From the NCBI RefSeq assembly GCF_030406775.1, contig NZ_CP129119.1, positions 2,759,501-2,823,500 of the forward strand: a stretch of 64,000 nt of DNA, read 5' to 3'. Below, one piece after another: positions 16,953-26,296 of this stretch (the first letter of the stretch is position 1; every line of letters starts with the position of its first letter). Source of the stretch: Sporosarcina trichiuri. Its GTDB lineage: Bacteria; Bacillota; Bacilli; Bacillales_A; Planococcaceae. The position numbers were made by a program, and so were the translations under genes. The notes beneath the pieces are model-generated. The model had not been told where the DNA came from. It worked only from the letters and a program-made list of their open reading frames with translations, and made no database searches.

Positions 16953-19355
16953 TTGATCATTCCGCTGCTCATCCTGCTGCCGTTTGCAGCGTCCTTATTT
17001 GTCCCTTCACTGTATACATACGTACATAGCAGAAAAATCGGATGGGCCGTGCTGCCTGTCCCGCTCGTTCTGTTCATCATCCTCTGCCTGCAGATCCCGA
17101 ATGTGGCTGCAGGGGAGACCGGCTACCATACGATCCGGTGGCTGACCAGCGCCGGCATCCATTTCACCACCCATCTCGACGGGCTCAGTATGATTTTCGG
17201 CCTGCTGATCACCGGTATGGGGACACTGGTCGTCATCTATTCGACGTACTACCTGTCCGAGCGCGAGGCACTCGGACGGTTCTATATGTATCTGCTTCTC
17301 TTCATGGGATCGATGCTCGGCGTCGTGTTCTCCGATAATATCCTGGTCCTCTATGTGTTCTGGGAACTGACGAGTGTTTCGTCATTCCTGCTGATCGCGT
17401 TCTGGCATCAGCGCAGACGGTCGCGTGAAGGTGCGCAGAAGGCGATGCTGATCACTGTCACAGGCGGTATCGGGATGCTCGTCGGGTTCCTCATGCTGCA
17501 TTCGATGACGGGGACATACAGCATCCATGAGATGATCGGCATGGCGGGGGATCTGCCGTCGCATGATCTGTTCATACCGTCGATGCTGCTGGTCCTGCTG
17601 GGCGCTTTTACGAAATCCGCCCAATTCCCGTTCCATATATGGCTTCCAGATGCGATGGAAGCACCGACGCCGGTCAGTGCATATCTGCATTCTGCGACGA
17701 TGGTGAAGGCGGGCATCTATGTGGTGGCGCGCTTCATCCCGCTGTTTGGCGGAAGTGAGCTATGGTTTTATCTGGTGACATTCACAGGTCTGCTGACGCT
17801 TCTATGGGGTTCGTTCAACGCGGTGAGGCAGTACGACCTGAAAGCGCTGCTCGCCTATTCGACCGTGAGCCAGCTCGGATTGATCATGAGCCTGCTCGGG
17901 ATGGGGTCTGCCGTAATGTTGGACTTACCGGGAGCTGATCTCAGCCTCTTCGCAGCTGCAGCATTTGCTGGACTTTTCCATCTCATCAACCATTCCACGT
18001 TCAAAGGCGCCCTGTTCATGATCATCGGAATCGTCGACCATGAGCTCGGTACGCGGGATATCCGCCGGCTCGGAGGTCTTGCGGTTTTCATGCCGGTGAC
18101 CTTTACGATCGCGCTGGCGGGCAGCTTCTCAATGGCAGGGCTGCCGCCGTTCAACGGCTTCCTCAGCAAAGAGATGTTTCTCGAAGCCAGCCTTGCTGTC
18201 CAGCAGCTGTCTCTTCCTGGAATCCATGTCTGGGTGCCGGTTGTGGCATGGCTTGCGAGTGTCCTGACGTTCGTCTACTGCCTGATCATCGTGTTCCAGA
18301 CATTCTTCGGCCGGCAGCAGCAGTCCCCCGCATGGGTGGACCGCGGCGCGCATGATCCGCAGCCGGGAATGCTCGCTGCTCCGGGCATCCTCGGACTGCT
18401 GATCCTCGGGCTGTTCTTCATCCCGAATATCCTTGGTAAATGGATCCTCCGGCCGGCGATGGACGCGATCTATCCGGCATACAGCGGAATACCGGAGCTG
18501 GTGCCTCATATACGGGCATGGCACGGGTTCAGTCCGGTGCTCTGGATGACGCTCGGCATCATCACGGCCGGCGTCTTCCTCTATGTGTTCCTCCGTAAGT
18601 GGCGGGTCCTTTATACTGTCCCGCCATTCAGCTGGAAGATCGACAACATGTATTCACTGCTGCTCGTGCAGCTGGAAAGCCATTCGCATCATCTGACGAA
18701 ACGGTACATGACGGGGCATCTGCACCGGTACTTTCTGTATATCTTCTCGTTCTTCATCGGCATGATGCTGGTTGCGCTGGCCTTCATCTGGCGGCAGGCA
18801 TTCGATCTGTCGAATGATTCGCTCGTCAACGTGAACGAGTACTTGCTGACCGCTGTCATGATGGCGGCGGCGATCTCGATCCTGTTTGTCAGATCCAGAC
18901 TGATCGCCATCCTGCTGAATGGGGTGCTCGGCTTCACGGTCGCATTCCTGTTCGTCGTCCTGAGTGCACCGGATCTCGCGCTTACACAGATTGTCGTTGA
19001 GACGGTGACGACGGTGCTGTTCCTGCTGACGTTCCGTTTCATGCCTGACTGGACGAAGGAACGGACGTCACGGAAAGTGAAGGCGGGAAATGCGGTGATT
19101 GCCGTCATGACAGGCCTTATCGTGATCGTCACGGCTCTCGCGGTGCAGGGGAACCGGCTGGCGGCGCCCATTTCAAAGTTTTTCGAAGACACGGAGGAGA
19201 TGCGGGGGGGCGGCAATATTGTGAATGCCATCCTCGGGGACTTCCGTGCGTTCGATACGATGCTTGAGATCGTCGTGCTGTTCATCGGCGGTCTCGGTGT
19301 CTATGTGCTTATCAAACTGAAGAGCCGGAAGGGGGACGGCCCGCATGAAGATTAA
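16953..19355 (+). CDS. mrpA: Mrp Na+/H+ antiporter subunit A
   Basis: An 800-residue polytopic protein, the NuoL-like large subunit of the seven-protein Mrp cation/proton antiporter for Na+ and pH homeostasis. The proton-antiporter domain shows FWELTSVSSFLLI, the HLWLPDAMEAPTPVSAYLHSA-type motif and a lysine/histidine channel region. The C-terminal part carries the MrpA-specific extension (LALTQIVVETVTTVLFLL). Its length matches B. subtilis MrpA (about 800). A TTG start follows TTGGGGG with 9-nt spacing. It overlaps mrpB by 11 nt. Confidence 0.95.
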   Translation: MIIPLLILLPFAASLFVPSLYTYVHSRKIGWAVLPVPLVLFIILCLQIPNVAAGETGYHTIRWLTSAGIHFTTHLDGLSMIFGLLITGMGTLVVIYSTYYLSEREALGRFYMYLLLFMGSMLGVVFSDNILVLYVFWELTSVSSFLLIAFWHQRRRSREGAQKAMLITVTGGIGMLVGFLMLHSMTGTYSIHEMIGMAGDLPSHDLFIPSMLLVLLGAFTKSAQFPFHIWLPDAMEAPTPVSAYLHSATMVKAGIYVVARFIPLFGGSELWFYLVTFTGLLTLLWGSFNAVRQYDLKALLAYSTVSQLGLIMSLLGMGSAVMLDLPGADLSLFAAAAFAGLFHLINHSTFKGALFMIIGIVDHELGTRDIRRLGGLAVFMPVTFTIALAGSFSMAGLPPFNGFLSKEMFLEASLAVQQLSLPGIHVWVPVVAWLASVLTFVYCLIIVFQTFFGRQQQSPAWVDRGAHDPQPGMLAAPGILGLLILGLFFIPNILGKWILRPAMDAIYPAYSGIPELVPHIRAWHGFSPVLWMTLGIITAGVFLYVFLRKWRVLYTVPPFSWKIDNMYSLLLVQLESHSHHLTKRYMTGHLHRYFLYIFSFFIGMMLVALAFIWRQAFDLSNDSLVNVNEYLLTAVMMAAAISILFVRSRLIAILLNGVLGFTVAFLFVVLSAPDLALTQIVVETVTTVLFLLTFRFMPDWTKERTSRKVKAGNAVIAVMTGLIVIVTALAVQGNRLAAPISKFFEDTEEMRGGGNIVNAILGDFRAFDTMLEIVVLFIGGLGVYVLIKLKSRKGDGPHED

Positions 19356-19770
19356 CGACGTCATCCTGCGCACGGTGACCAAAATCATCGTGTTCATCAT
19401 CCTGACATTCGGTGTGGAGCTGTTCATCTCGGGGCACCATGACCCGGGCGGCGGATTCTCGGGCGGGCTTGTACTCGCCTCGGCCCTGCTGCTGCTCTAT
19501 ATGACATACGATATTGAAACGGTCCATCAGGGGATTCCGTTCGATTTCAAGAAGATCGCAGGACTCGGCGTGTTTCTGGCTGTTGCCGGAAGCGCCGTGT
19601 CCATGCTGTTCGGCAATTCGTTCCTGACCCAGGGGAAGGGGGAGGTCCTGCTTCCTATTTTCGGAGCGACGGAGATTTCCATGGTGCTGCTGTTCGAAGC
19701 GGGTGTCGCCCTGACAGTGGTCGGAGTCGTCGTCACGGTTCTTCTGACGATCAGTGAGGATGTGAAATGA
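19345..19770 (+). CDS. mrpB: Mrp antiporter subunit B
   Basis: A 141-residue subunit with four membrane segments and the family hallmark GHHDPGGGFSGGLV. It works only within the Mrp complex. The ATG lies inside the end of mrpA with the ribosome site AAGGGGGA, and the next gene begins 1 nt after its stop. Confidence 0.95.
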   Translation: MKINDVILRTVTKIIVFIILTFGVELFISGHHDPGGGFSGGLVLASALLLLYMTYDIETVHQGIPFDFKKIAGLGVFLAVAGSAVSMLFGNSFLTQGKGEVLLPIFGATEISMVLLFEAGVALTVVGVVVTVLLTISEDVK

Positions 19771-19771
19771 T

Positions 19772-20110
19772 ATGGAAACGTTACTGACAGTTCTGGTAGG
19801 TGTCCTGGTCATGGTGGCGGTCTATTTGCTGCTGTCCCGGAATCTGCTGCGCATCATCCTTGGATCGGCCGTCCTGTCCCATGCCATCCATCTCCTGCTC
19901 CTGACGATGGGCGGCCTGAAGAAGGGGGAGGCGCCGCTCGTCTCGGAGGATGGCTCCGCCTACGCGGATGCCCTGCCGCAGGCGCTCATCCTGACGGCGA
20001 TCGTCATCAGTTTTGCCGTCACTGCATTCCTTCTGGTCCTCGCCTACCGTATCTACCGGGAGACTGGATCGGACAATCTGGACGGCGCAAGGAGGAGTCT
20101 CGATGACTAA
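19772..20110 (+). CDS. mrpC: Mrp antiporter subunit C
   Basis: A 112-residue NuoK-like subunit with three membrane helices; the DALPQALILTAIVISFAVTA stretch is diagnostic. It overlaps mrpD by 8 nt. Confidence 0.95.
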   Translation: METLLTVLVGVLVMVAVYLLLSRNLLRIILGSAVLSHAIHLLLLTMGGLKKGEAPLVSEDGSAYADALPQALILTAIVISFAVTAFLLVLAYRIYRETGSDNLDGARRSLDD

Positions 20111-21599
20111 CGAACTTGTACTGCCTGTGCTGATCCCGCTGCTGGCTGCGGTCATCCTCACATTTTTCAGGGAGTCGCTTTCCGTTCAGCGGCTGCTCAG
20201 TTTCCTTGCTGCCGCCGGTTCTGCCGCTGTGGGGAGCCACCTGCTGCTCCGCGTCCGGACGGAAGGCATCGTGCGGCTCGATTTCGGCGGATGGGATCCG
20301 CCGTACGGCATCTCGTTCGTCGGCGATTCGTTCGCGCTGCTGCTCGTCTCGGCAGCCGGCACGGTCACGAGCCTGATCCTGCTGTACGCCTTCTCGACGA
20401 TCGGGGAAGCGTTCGAGAAGATGTATGTATACCCGCTCATGCTGTTCCTGCTGGCCGGGGTGAACGGTTCGTTCCTGACAGGGGATATCTTCAATCTGTT
20501 CGTCTGTTTCGAAGTGATGCTGCTGGCTTCATATGCGCTGCTTGTGCTCGGTGGCCGGAAAGTGCAGCTGGTCGAGGCGTTTACATACATTACGATCAAT
20601 GTCCTGGCGTCCTGGTTCTTCCTGCTCGCCATCGCTTATTTGTACGGGGCGGCCGGCACGCTCAACATGGCACATCTCGCTGTCCGGGCCGCTGAAAGCG
20701 GGCAGGATCCGATTCTGACGGTCATCGGCCTGATCTTCCTCCTCGTCTTCAGCCTCAAGGCGGGCCTGCTGCTCTACTTCTGGCTTCCAGGTTCCTATGG
20801 CGCACCGCCTGCAGCCATCGCTGCACTGTTCGGTGCGCTGCTGACGAAGGTCGGGATCTATGCGATGATCCGGCTGTTCACGCTTGTCTTCAATCAGGCG
20901 CCGGGAATCATAGGTCCTCTGATCGGCGGTATGGCGGCCCTGACGCTGATCGGCGGCAGCATCGGTGCGCTGTCATCGCGGGATATCCGGCAGATCATCT
21001 CCTATAATGTCGTCATTGCCGTCGGATTCATCCTCACCGGGCTTGCCGCGGGCAGTGAAACTGCGCTGCAGGGGTCAATCTACTATGTGCTCCATGACAT
21101 GGTCGTCAAGGCGATGCTGTTCCTTGCGGGCGGTCTGATGATCACGCTGACGGGCAGGACGCGGATCGGGGAGATGAGCGGGCTGCTGCGGAACTATCCG
21201 AAACTCGGCTGGCTGTTTTTCATCGCCATGCTATCGCTGACCGGCATCCCGCCGTTCAGCGGGTTCATCGGCAAAGTGCTGCTCGGAGAGGGGCTGATCG
21301 GCGCGGAGCTCTACCTGCTGCTGGCGCTCGCTTTCCTGTCGAGCCTGTTCGTGCTGTACTCGCTCCTGCGCATCTTCCTGAACTGTTTCATGGGTGAATC
21401 GATCATCGGGGAAGAGGAACAGGTCCCGCTGAAAAAGCGGACACTGCTGCCGATCGCAGCCCTCGGCGTCCTGACGTTCGCGATCGGCATCGGAGCGGAC
21501 TGGCTTGCGCCGTTCGTCAATGATGCGGCCGCTGTGCTGACGCATCCCGACAGTTACGTCGAAGCCGTGCTGGGAAACGATGCGCAGCCGGGCCGGTAG
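20103..21599 (+). CDS. mrpD: Mrp antiporter subunit D
   Basis: A 498-residue NuoM/N-like proton-pumping subunit. The channel glutamate region FVCFEVMLLASYALL and the lysine helix FSLKAGLLLYFWLPGSYGAPP are present. The ATG at 20103 (MTNELVLPVLIPLL) follows AAGGAGG within the end of mrpC; the frame runs further upstream, but that belongs to mrpC in another frame. Confidence 0.95.
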   Translation: MTNELVLPVLIPLLAAVILTFFRESLSVQRLLSFLAAAGSAAVGSHLLLRVRTEGIVRLDFGGWDPPYGISFVGDSFALLLVSAAGTVTSLILLYAFSTIGEAFEKMYVYPLMLFLLAGVNGSFLTGDIFNLFVCFEVMLLASYALLVLGGRKVQLVEAFTYITINVLASWFFLLAIAYLYGAAGTLNMAHLAVRAAESGQDPILTVIGLIFLLVFSLKAGLLLYFWLPGSYGAPPAAIAALFGALLTKVGIYAMIRLFTLVFNQAPGIIGPLIGGMAALTLIGGSIGALSSRDIRQIISYNVVIAVGFILTGLAAGSETALQGSIYYVLHDMVVKAMLFLAGGLMITLTGRTRIGEMSGLLRNYPKLGWLFFIAMLSLTGIPPFSGFIGKVLLGEGLIGAELYLLLALAFLSSLFVLYSLLRIFLNCFMGESIIGEEEQVPLKKRTLLPIAALGVLTFAIGIGADWLAPFVNDAAAVLTHPDSYVEAVLGNDAQPGR

Positions 21600-21623
21600 A
21601 CTGATAGAAAGGGGGCGGGGCAT

Positions 21624-22106
21624 ATGCCTGCGCAACTGCTGCTCAACCTGTTCATCGCATTCCTGTGGATGCTGCTGATCGATGAAGACGAACTGCGGCT
21701 TTCGACATTTGCTGCCGGATTCCTCGTCGGGATCGGCATCCTGTTCTTCATGCACCGCTTTTTCGGCACGCGCTTCTATTTGCGCCGTGTGTATGCGGCA
21801 GTCAAGCTGCTGTTCATCTTCATATCGGAACTGGTGCAGTCGAGCGCCATCGTGCTCCGGCAGATCCTGAGCCCCCGGCTGAAGATCGAACCGGGCGTCT
21901 TCAAATATGAAACGGTGCTCCGGAGTGACGTGGAGATCACGATGCTCTCCATGCTGCTGACGCTCACCCCGGGCTCGGTCGTGATGGAAGTCACGCCCGG
22001 CAGTGAAGCCCTCTACATCCATGCGATGGACGTCCAGGAATCACGTGACGGGCTCATCAAGCAGCTCAGGAATTTCGAAAAAGCGATTATGGAGGTGACC
22101 CGCTGA
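21624..22106 (+). CDS. mrpE: Mrp antiporter subunit E
   Basis: A 160-residue subunit with N-terminal membrane helices and a cytoplasmic C-terminal domain (LTPGSVVMEV, LYIHAMDV). It has AAAGGGGGCGGGG upstream and shares the base pair at 22106 with mrpF (TGATG overlap). Confidence 0.93.
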   Translation: MPAQLLLNLFIAFLWMLLIDEDELRLSTFAAGFLVGIGILFFMHRFFGTRFYLRRVYAAVKLLFIFISELVQSSAIVLRQILSPRLKIEPGVFKYETVLRSDVEITMLSMLLTLTPGSVVMEVTPGSEALYIHAMDVQESRDGLIKQLRNFEKAIMEVTR

Positions 22107-22390
22107 TGATTGCTGGAATGCTCGCTGTATCCGTCGTCCTGTTCGCCGTCACGATTGCAATCGCTCTGCTGCGCATGATCCTAGGCCCATCCATGCCCGA
22201 CCGTGTCATCGCCATGGATGTGATCGGCGTCAACCTGTTGGCGCTGATCGGTGTAGTATCCGTGCTGTACGGAACGAAAGCGTACTTGGAAGTGATCCTG
22301 ATCCTCGGCATCCTGTCGTTCATCAGCACGATCGCCTTTTCGAAATATATCGAGAGGGGGGTCATCATTGAACGGAAACGAGACCGGTGA
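22106..22390 (+). CDS. mrpF: Mrp antiporter subunit F
   Basis: A 94-residue three-helix subunit with the family pattern GPSMPDRVIAMDVIGVNLLAL. GGAGGTGACC precedes the ATG, and the end overlaps mrpG by 23 nt. Confidence 0.94.
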   Translation: MIAGMLAVSVVLFAVTIAIALLRMILGPSMPDRVIAMDVIGVNLLALIGVVSVLYGTKAYLEVILILGILSFISTIAFSKYIERGVIIERKRDR

Positions 22391-22748
22391 ATTCGTCGGT
22401 GCCCTGCTGATCCTGTTCGGCAGCATCTTCAGCGTAATCAGCGTGTTCGGCCTCATCCGGCTGCCGGATGTCTACACCCGGTCGCACGCAGCGACGAAGA
22501 GTTCGACGCTGTCCGTGCTGCTGACGCTGATCGGCGTGTTCCTGTACTTCCTGTTCCGCGACAACTTCGTCAGCGTGCGCGTGCTGCTCGGCATCGTCTT
22601 CGTCTTCCTGACTGCGCCGGTCGCCGGCCACCTGATCATCCGCGCCGCCTACCGCTCGAACGTCAAGCTCGCCGACATCTCGGTGGAGGATGAACTGCAC
22701 AGCGTGCTGCACGCGGAAGAGCCGGCGGACCGGAACGAAGAGAAGTGA
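22368..22748 (+). CDS. mrpG: Mrp antiporter subunit G
   Basis: A 126-residue subunit with three membrane helices and the conserved GLIRLPDVYTRSHAATKSSTL loop. A TTG start follows GAGAGGGGGGT. It is the last of the seven mrp genes, and a hairpin terminator follows about 100 nt later. Confidence 0.93.
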   Translation: MNGNETGEFVGALLILFGSIFSVISVFGLIRLPDVYTRSHAATKSSTLSVLLTLIGVFLYFLFRDNFVSVRVLLGIVFVFLTAPVAGHLIIRAAYRSNVKLADISVEDELHSVLHAEEPADRNEEK

Positions 22749-22846
22749 TCATTAAATGGTATGGAACGGTTTGCGTCCGCGGCCGGCGTCTGGTGGTCGG
22801 GACACCCGAGCCGCGCAGAAACCGAACAAGTCAGTACCTGAATGGG

Positions 22847-22873
22847 ATGCGCTGCCGCGGCAGCGCATTTTTT
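22847..22873 (+). terminator. Terminator of the mrp operon
   Basis: A 22-nt perfect palindrome ATGCGCTGCCG/CGGCAGCGCAT is followed by TTTTT. Confidence 0.8.
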
Positions 22874-22900
22874 CGTGGGGAGGATAGGGAAGCGGGTTTG

Positions 22901-23051
22901 CGCTCATAAATCGGGAGAATCGCTCATAGACTCGGGGGCAGTGATCATAAATCACGAAAAGTGATCATAAACCGGAAAAAGTGCTCATAAATCACGGAAG
23001 TGATCATAAAACGAGAAAAATGATCACAAACCTGGAAAAGCGCTCATAAAG
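22901..23051. repeat. 20-bp-period intergenic repeat array, copy 1
   Basis: Eight units begin at 22901, 22921, 22941, 22961, 22981, 23000, 23020 and 23041. Each starts with the core YGMTCATAAA (CGCTCATAAA, GTGATCATAAA or GTGCTCATAAA) followed by a variable tail ending in GAAAA-like bases. The rest of the 488-nt gap between mrpG and the acylase shows only the terminator. The same repeat occurs at 50115-50140 and 51905-52040. Spacing is constant without CRISPR-like unique spacers. Confidence 0.85.
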
Positions 23052-23236
23052 CTGTAGCCCTTAGGCTGTCGTCTAGGATTCTCAAGGTCTGCATCCAACT
23101 TAAATGGAACATTTGCCATTAGGATGCCCTCTATTTTCTGGAACATCGGTAATTTCCAAATTCTTCACAGGAACGGAGGGATTTTATTTCCTGACCGCGA
23201 ATAGATAGTAAGGGGAAGAGAAAAGGGGGAATAGCA

Positions 23237-25624
23237 GTGGGAACACGCAGGCAACAAAAGAAATCGATGGGCCGTCCGCTGAAGATCGGCCTATGGGTGC
23301 TTGGTGTACTTGTCGCCCTGGCAGCTGCAGCACTCATTTTTGTAAACATTTACATAGGGAAGTCCAAACCGGTCATTGAAGGGACAGCATCCGTTACCAT
23401 CCTGGATGAGGATGTCACAGTGACACGGGACTCGGACGGTGTGCCGCACATCGAAGCCGCCTCGGACGCCGATCTCTACCGGGCGCAAGGGTATGTCCAT
23501 GCCCAGGACCGTCTGTTCCAGATGGACCTGGCGCGCAGACAGGCGAGCGGACGGCTGGCGGAAGTCGTGGGGGCAAAAGCGGTTGATACGGATAAACGGT
23601 TCCGGACCTTCAGCCTGCGAGATGCGGCGGAAAAGTCCTACGATACGTACAGTGTCGATGCGAAACAGGTCCTGGACTGGTATGCAGAAGGGGTCAATGC
23701 ATTCATCCACGAGGTGAAAGGGAACGGGAAACTGTCGTATGAGTTCAAGCTGCTCGGGTACGAACCGGAAGATTGGACACCGATCGATTCATTGACAATC
23801 GGCAAGTACATGGCGTACGATCTCGGCGGCAAGTGGACACCGCAGGCGATGCGGCACTGGGCACTCAATCACTATCCCGAGGAAAAGGCGAAGGAGCTGT
23901 TCATCACCTATCCGGAGAATGCCGAATCGATCATGGAGGCAAATCGGGCCAATCCGGTTGCGGTAGCGGACCAGTTCGACCCTGATACGCTGCCGCCTGA
24001 ATTTAACGGCAGCAACAACTGGGTCGTCTCCGGCGACAAGACGAAATCAGGGAAGCCGCTGCTCGCGGATGACCCGCATCTCGGGCTCAGCACGCCGTCT
24101 GTCTGGCATCAGATCCATCTGACATCGCCGGATCAGAACGTCAGCGGTGTCATCTTCGCCGGGATTCCGGGCATCATCCTCGGACATAACGACACGATCG
24201 CCTGGGGCGTGACGAACGTCGGACCTGACGTGCAGGATCTGTATATCGAGATCCCGAACCCGGACGACCCGACCCAGTTCGAGTATGACGGGAAGTGGGA
24301 GCAGGCGGACGTGCGGGATGAACCAATCAAAGTCAAAGGGGAAGACGATGTCCCGTTCGAAGTCCTCGTGACCCGTCACGGACCGGTCATTACGGATATC
24401 ATTTATGAGAATGAAAAACCGGGTGCCGTGTTCTCGATGCAATGGACGGCGCTCGAAGCGAGCAACGAACTCGAAGCTGTCATGGATCTGAACAAAGCGG
24501 AGGATTGGGAGTCATTTGAAACGGCGCTCGAATCATTCAGCGCGCCCGCACAGAACTTCGTGTTTGCATCGAAAGACGGGACGATCGCCTACAAAGCGAA
24601 CGGCAAGATCCCGATCCGCAAGAAAGGCGATGCACAGCTGCCGGTGCCGGGCAACTCTTCCGAATACGGCTGGGAGGGCTACGTACCGTATGATGAACTG
24701 CCGACGCTCGTCAATCCGCCGGAAGGGTTCATTGCGACAGCGAACAATGAAGTGGTCGATGAGAAGTATCCGTATCATATAACGAAGTTCTGGGCGCAGC
24801 CGTACCGGTACGAACGGATTGCGGAAGTGCTCAGGGACCGCGATGATTTCACGGCGGACGACATGATGGCGCTGCAGATGGATCAGAAGAACCTGCATGC
24901 GGGGGAGTTTTTGGACCGGATGCTCGGCTCCGTTGAGAAGATGGACCGGAAAGGACATTACGAAGGGATTCTCCGGCAGATGAGGGAGTGGGATCAGGTC
25001 GATACCGCAGAGTCGCCGCAGCCGCTGATTTTCCATAAGTGGATGATGCAGCTGCCGAAACTCATGTTCGCGCCGGATATGCCGGAAGACGTCTATGCGT
25101 TCATGCACGGCAAGCCACAGCTGACCGATCAATTCCTCCGCAATTCATATGACGGCGAGGCGCCGTCCTGGGTGGCGGACTACGGTGGTGCTGACCGATG
25201 GGTGTACGACGCGTTTGAAAAGACGATCGCAGGTCTGAAAGAGGACTACGGGGACAATCCGGAGAAATGGCAGTGGGGCGACTATCATCAGCTGGTGTTC
25301 CCGCATCCGCTGTCCGGTGCGTCGCCGATGCTTGCACGCTTCCTGGACCCGGACCGCCAGCCGGTCGGCGGATCGGGGATCACTGTGCAGGCCGCTTCGT
25401 TCAAGGAGGATGGAAGTGCAAACCACGGCGCGTCCTGGCGCTTCGTTGCGGATCTGAATGATCTGTCCAAAGCATATCACATTGTCGGGCCGGGCCAGAG
25501 CGGCCACCTGAAGTCCGAATGGTTCCACGACCAGGCGGACGACTGGGTCCGAGGGGACTTCCATGAAACCGTTACGGACGGTTCGGTGAAAGATGGCCAC
25601 GTGCTGACATTGACAGCGAATTGA
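23237..25624 (+). CDS. Penicillin acylase family Ntn-hydrolase
   Basis: A 795-residue membrane-anchored acylase precursor: basic N-terminus and one hydrophobic segment at residues 16-38, then the alpha part. The conserved FNGSNNWVVSG follows, in which Ser259 would become the N-terminal nucleophile of the beta chain after autocleavage, then ADDPHLGLSTPSVWHQIHL. The family hydrolyses amides such as penicillin G or acyl-homoserine lactones; the true substrate is unknown. A GTG start has AAAAGGGGGA 6 nt upstream. It lies between two repeat arrays and is followed by a strong terminator. Confidence 0.9.
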   Translation: MGTRRQQKKSMGRPLKIGLWVLGVLVALAAAALIFVNIYIGKSKPVIEGTASVTILDEDVTVTRDSDGVPHIEAASDADLYRAQGYVHAQDRLFQMDLARRQASGRLAEVVGAKAVDTDKRFRTFSLRDAAEKSYDTYSVDAKQVLDWYAEGVNAFIHEVKGNGKLSYEFKLLGYEPEDWTPIDSLTIGKYMAYDLGGKWTPQAMRHWALNHYPEEKAKELFITYPENAESIMEANRANPVAVADQFDPDTLPPEFNGSNNWVVSGDKTKSGKPLLADDPHLGLSTPSVWHQIHLTSPDQNVSGVIFAGIPGIILGHNDTIAWGVTNVGPDVQDLYIEIPNPDDPTQFEYDGKWEQADVRDEPIKVKGEDDVPFEVLVTRHGPVITDIIYENEKPGAVFSMQWTALEASNELEAVMDLNKAEDWESFETALESFSAPAQNFVFASKDGTIAYKANGKIPIRKKGDAQLPVPGNSSEYGWEGYVPYDELPTLVNPPEGFIATANNEVVDEKYPYHITKFWAQPYRYERIAEVLRDRDDFTADDMMALQMDQKNLHAGEFLDRMLGSVEKMDRKGHYEGILRQMREWDQVDTAESPQPLIFHKWMMQLPKLMFAPDMPEDVYAFMHGKPQLTDQFLRNSYDGEAPSWVADYGGADRWVYDAFEKTIAGLKEDYGDNPEKWQWGDYHQLVFPHPLSGASPMLARFLDPDRQPVGGSGITVQAASFKEDGSANHGASWRFVADLNDLSKAYHIVGPGQSGHLKSEWFHDQADDWVRGDFHETVTDGSVKDGHVLTLTAN

Positions 25625-25628
25625 TGGA

Positions 25629-25659
25629 ACCGGGGACTGCGCACAGTCCCCGGTTTTTT
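25629..25659 (+). terminator. Terminator after the acylase gene
   Basis: A perfect 11-bp stem ACCGGGGACTG / CAGTCCCCGGT with a CGCA loop is followed by a T run. Confidence 0.9.
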
Positions 25660-25775
25660 GGTTTGTCCGTTGTTCGTTATGACGGAGGACTGATTCAGGG
25701 TTGTGCTTAAGAGAGGGAAGATCTTGAAGTGTCCGTTTCTGCGCGGCACGATGCTGCGTGTCCGCGCGAGAGGTT

Positions 25776-26077
25776 TTAATTGCACGACGGCGGTGAAACT
25801 GGAGAGCTCCGTGCAAAAAGAGGCGTCTTAATTGCACGATGGCGGAGAATCTGGAGAGCTCCGTGCAAAAAGAGGCGTCTTAATTGCACGATGGCGGAGA
25901 ATCTGGAGAGCTCCGTGCAAAAAGAGGCGTCTTAATTGCACGATGGCGGAGAATCTGGAGAGCTCCGTGCAAAAAGGGCCGTCTTAATTGCACGACGGCG
26001 GCGAACTGGAGAGCTTCATGCAAAAAGGGCCGCCTTAATTGCACGACGAGATTGAACTTTGGGAGCTTCGTGCAATA
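25776..26077. repeat. 52-bp tandem repeat array of hairpin units
   Basis: Six units start at TTAATTGCAC positions 25776, 25828, 25880, 25932, 25984 and 26035, so the period is 52 nt (51 for one unit). Units 2 and 3 appear identical and unit 4 differs only at its end. In most units TTGCACG and CGTGCAA about 23 nt apart form a stem around a GAGAGCTCC loop. A related hairpin (GCGCGGCACG / CGTGTCCGCGC) stands just before at 25741-25768. The array fills most of the gap between the acylase terminator and the cadC promoter. No long protein frame of known type runs through it. Confidence 0.85.
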
Positions 26078-26193
26078 AGCACAAGCCCAACTGCGACTCA
26101 GCCAAAAAATCACCTGTGAGCCGAAAATCGCCTGCTAAGCCTCTCTGCCAAGCAAGCGATTTCCAAAGTTCCCGGCAGGTCATTCCTTAACGT

Positions 26194-26209
26194 TCAAATG
26201 CCCGTTTGA
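26194..26209. promoter_or_regulatory. Upstream CadC-type operator
   Basis: TCAAAT-GCCC-GTTTGA has the same half-sites and spacing as the operator at 26255 and resembles the cadO of staphylococcal plasmid pI258 (TCAAAT-N4-ATTTGA). It lies just upstream of the -35 box. Confidence 0.6.
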
Positions 26210-26215
26210 CTTTGC

Positions 26216-26244
26216 TTGCCAAACCGAATTGTCCGGCATATACT
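26216..26244 (+). promoter_or_regulatory. cadC-cadA promoter
   Basis: TTGCCA and TATACT are separated by 17 nt. The expected start of transcription is near 26251, at the edge of the downstream operator. Confidence 0.7.
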
Positions 26245-26254
26245 GAACGTACAA

Positions 26255-26270
26255 TCAAATCATCGTTTGA
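26255..26270. promoter_or_regulatory. CadC operator at the transcription start
   Basis: TCAAAT-CATC-GTTTGA is an inverted repeat overlapping the predicted start of transcription and 27 nt before the cadC start codon. A bound repressor would block the promoter. Confidence 0.7.
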
Positions 26271-26296
26271 ATAACAACTACAGAGGAGCGGTCCTA

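Noticed and set aside
22901..23051. Possible CRISPR array
   Set aside because: Spacing of 20 bp leaves only about 9 variable bases; there are no unique spacers of normal length and no cas genes.
25776..26077. Possible CRISPR or coding tandem repeat
   Set aside because: Whole 52-bp units repeat with no unique spacers. The frames that stay open are short and arise from the repetition itself.
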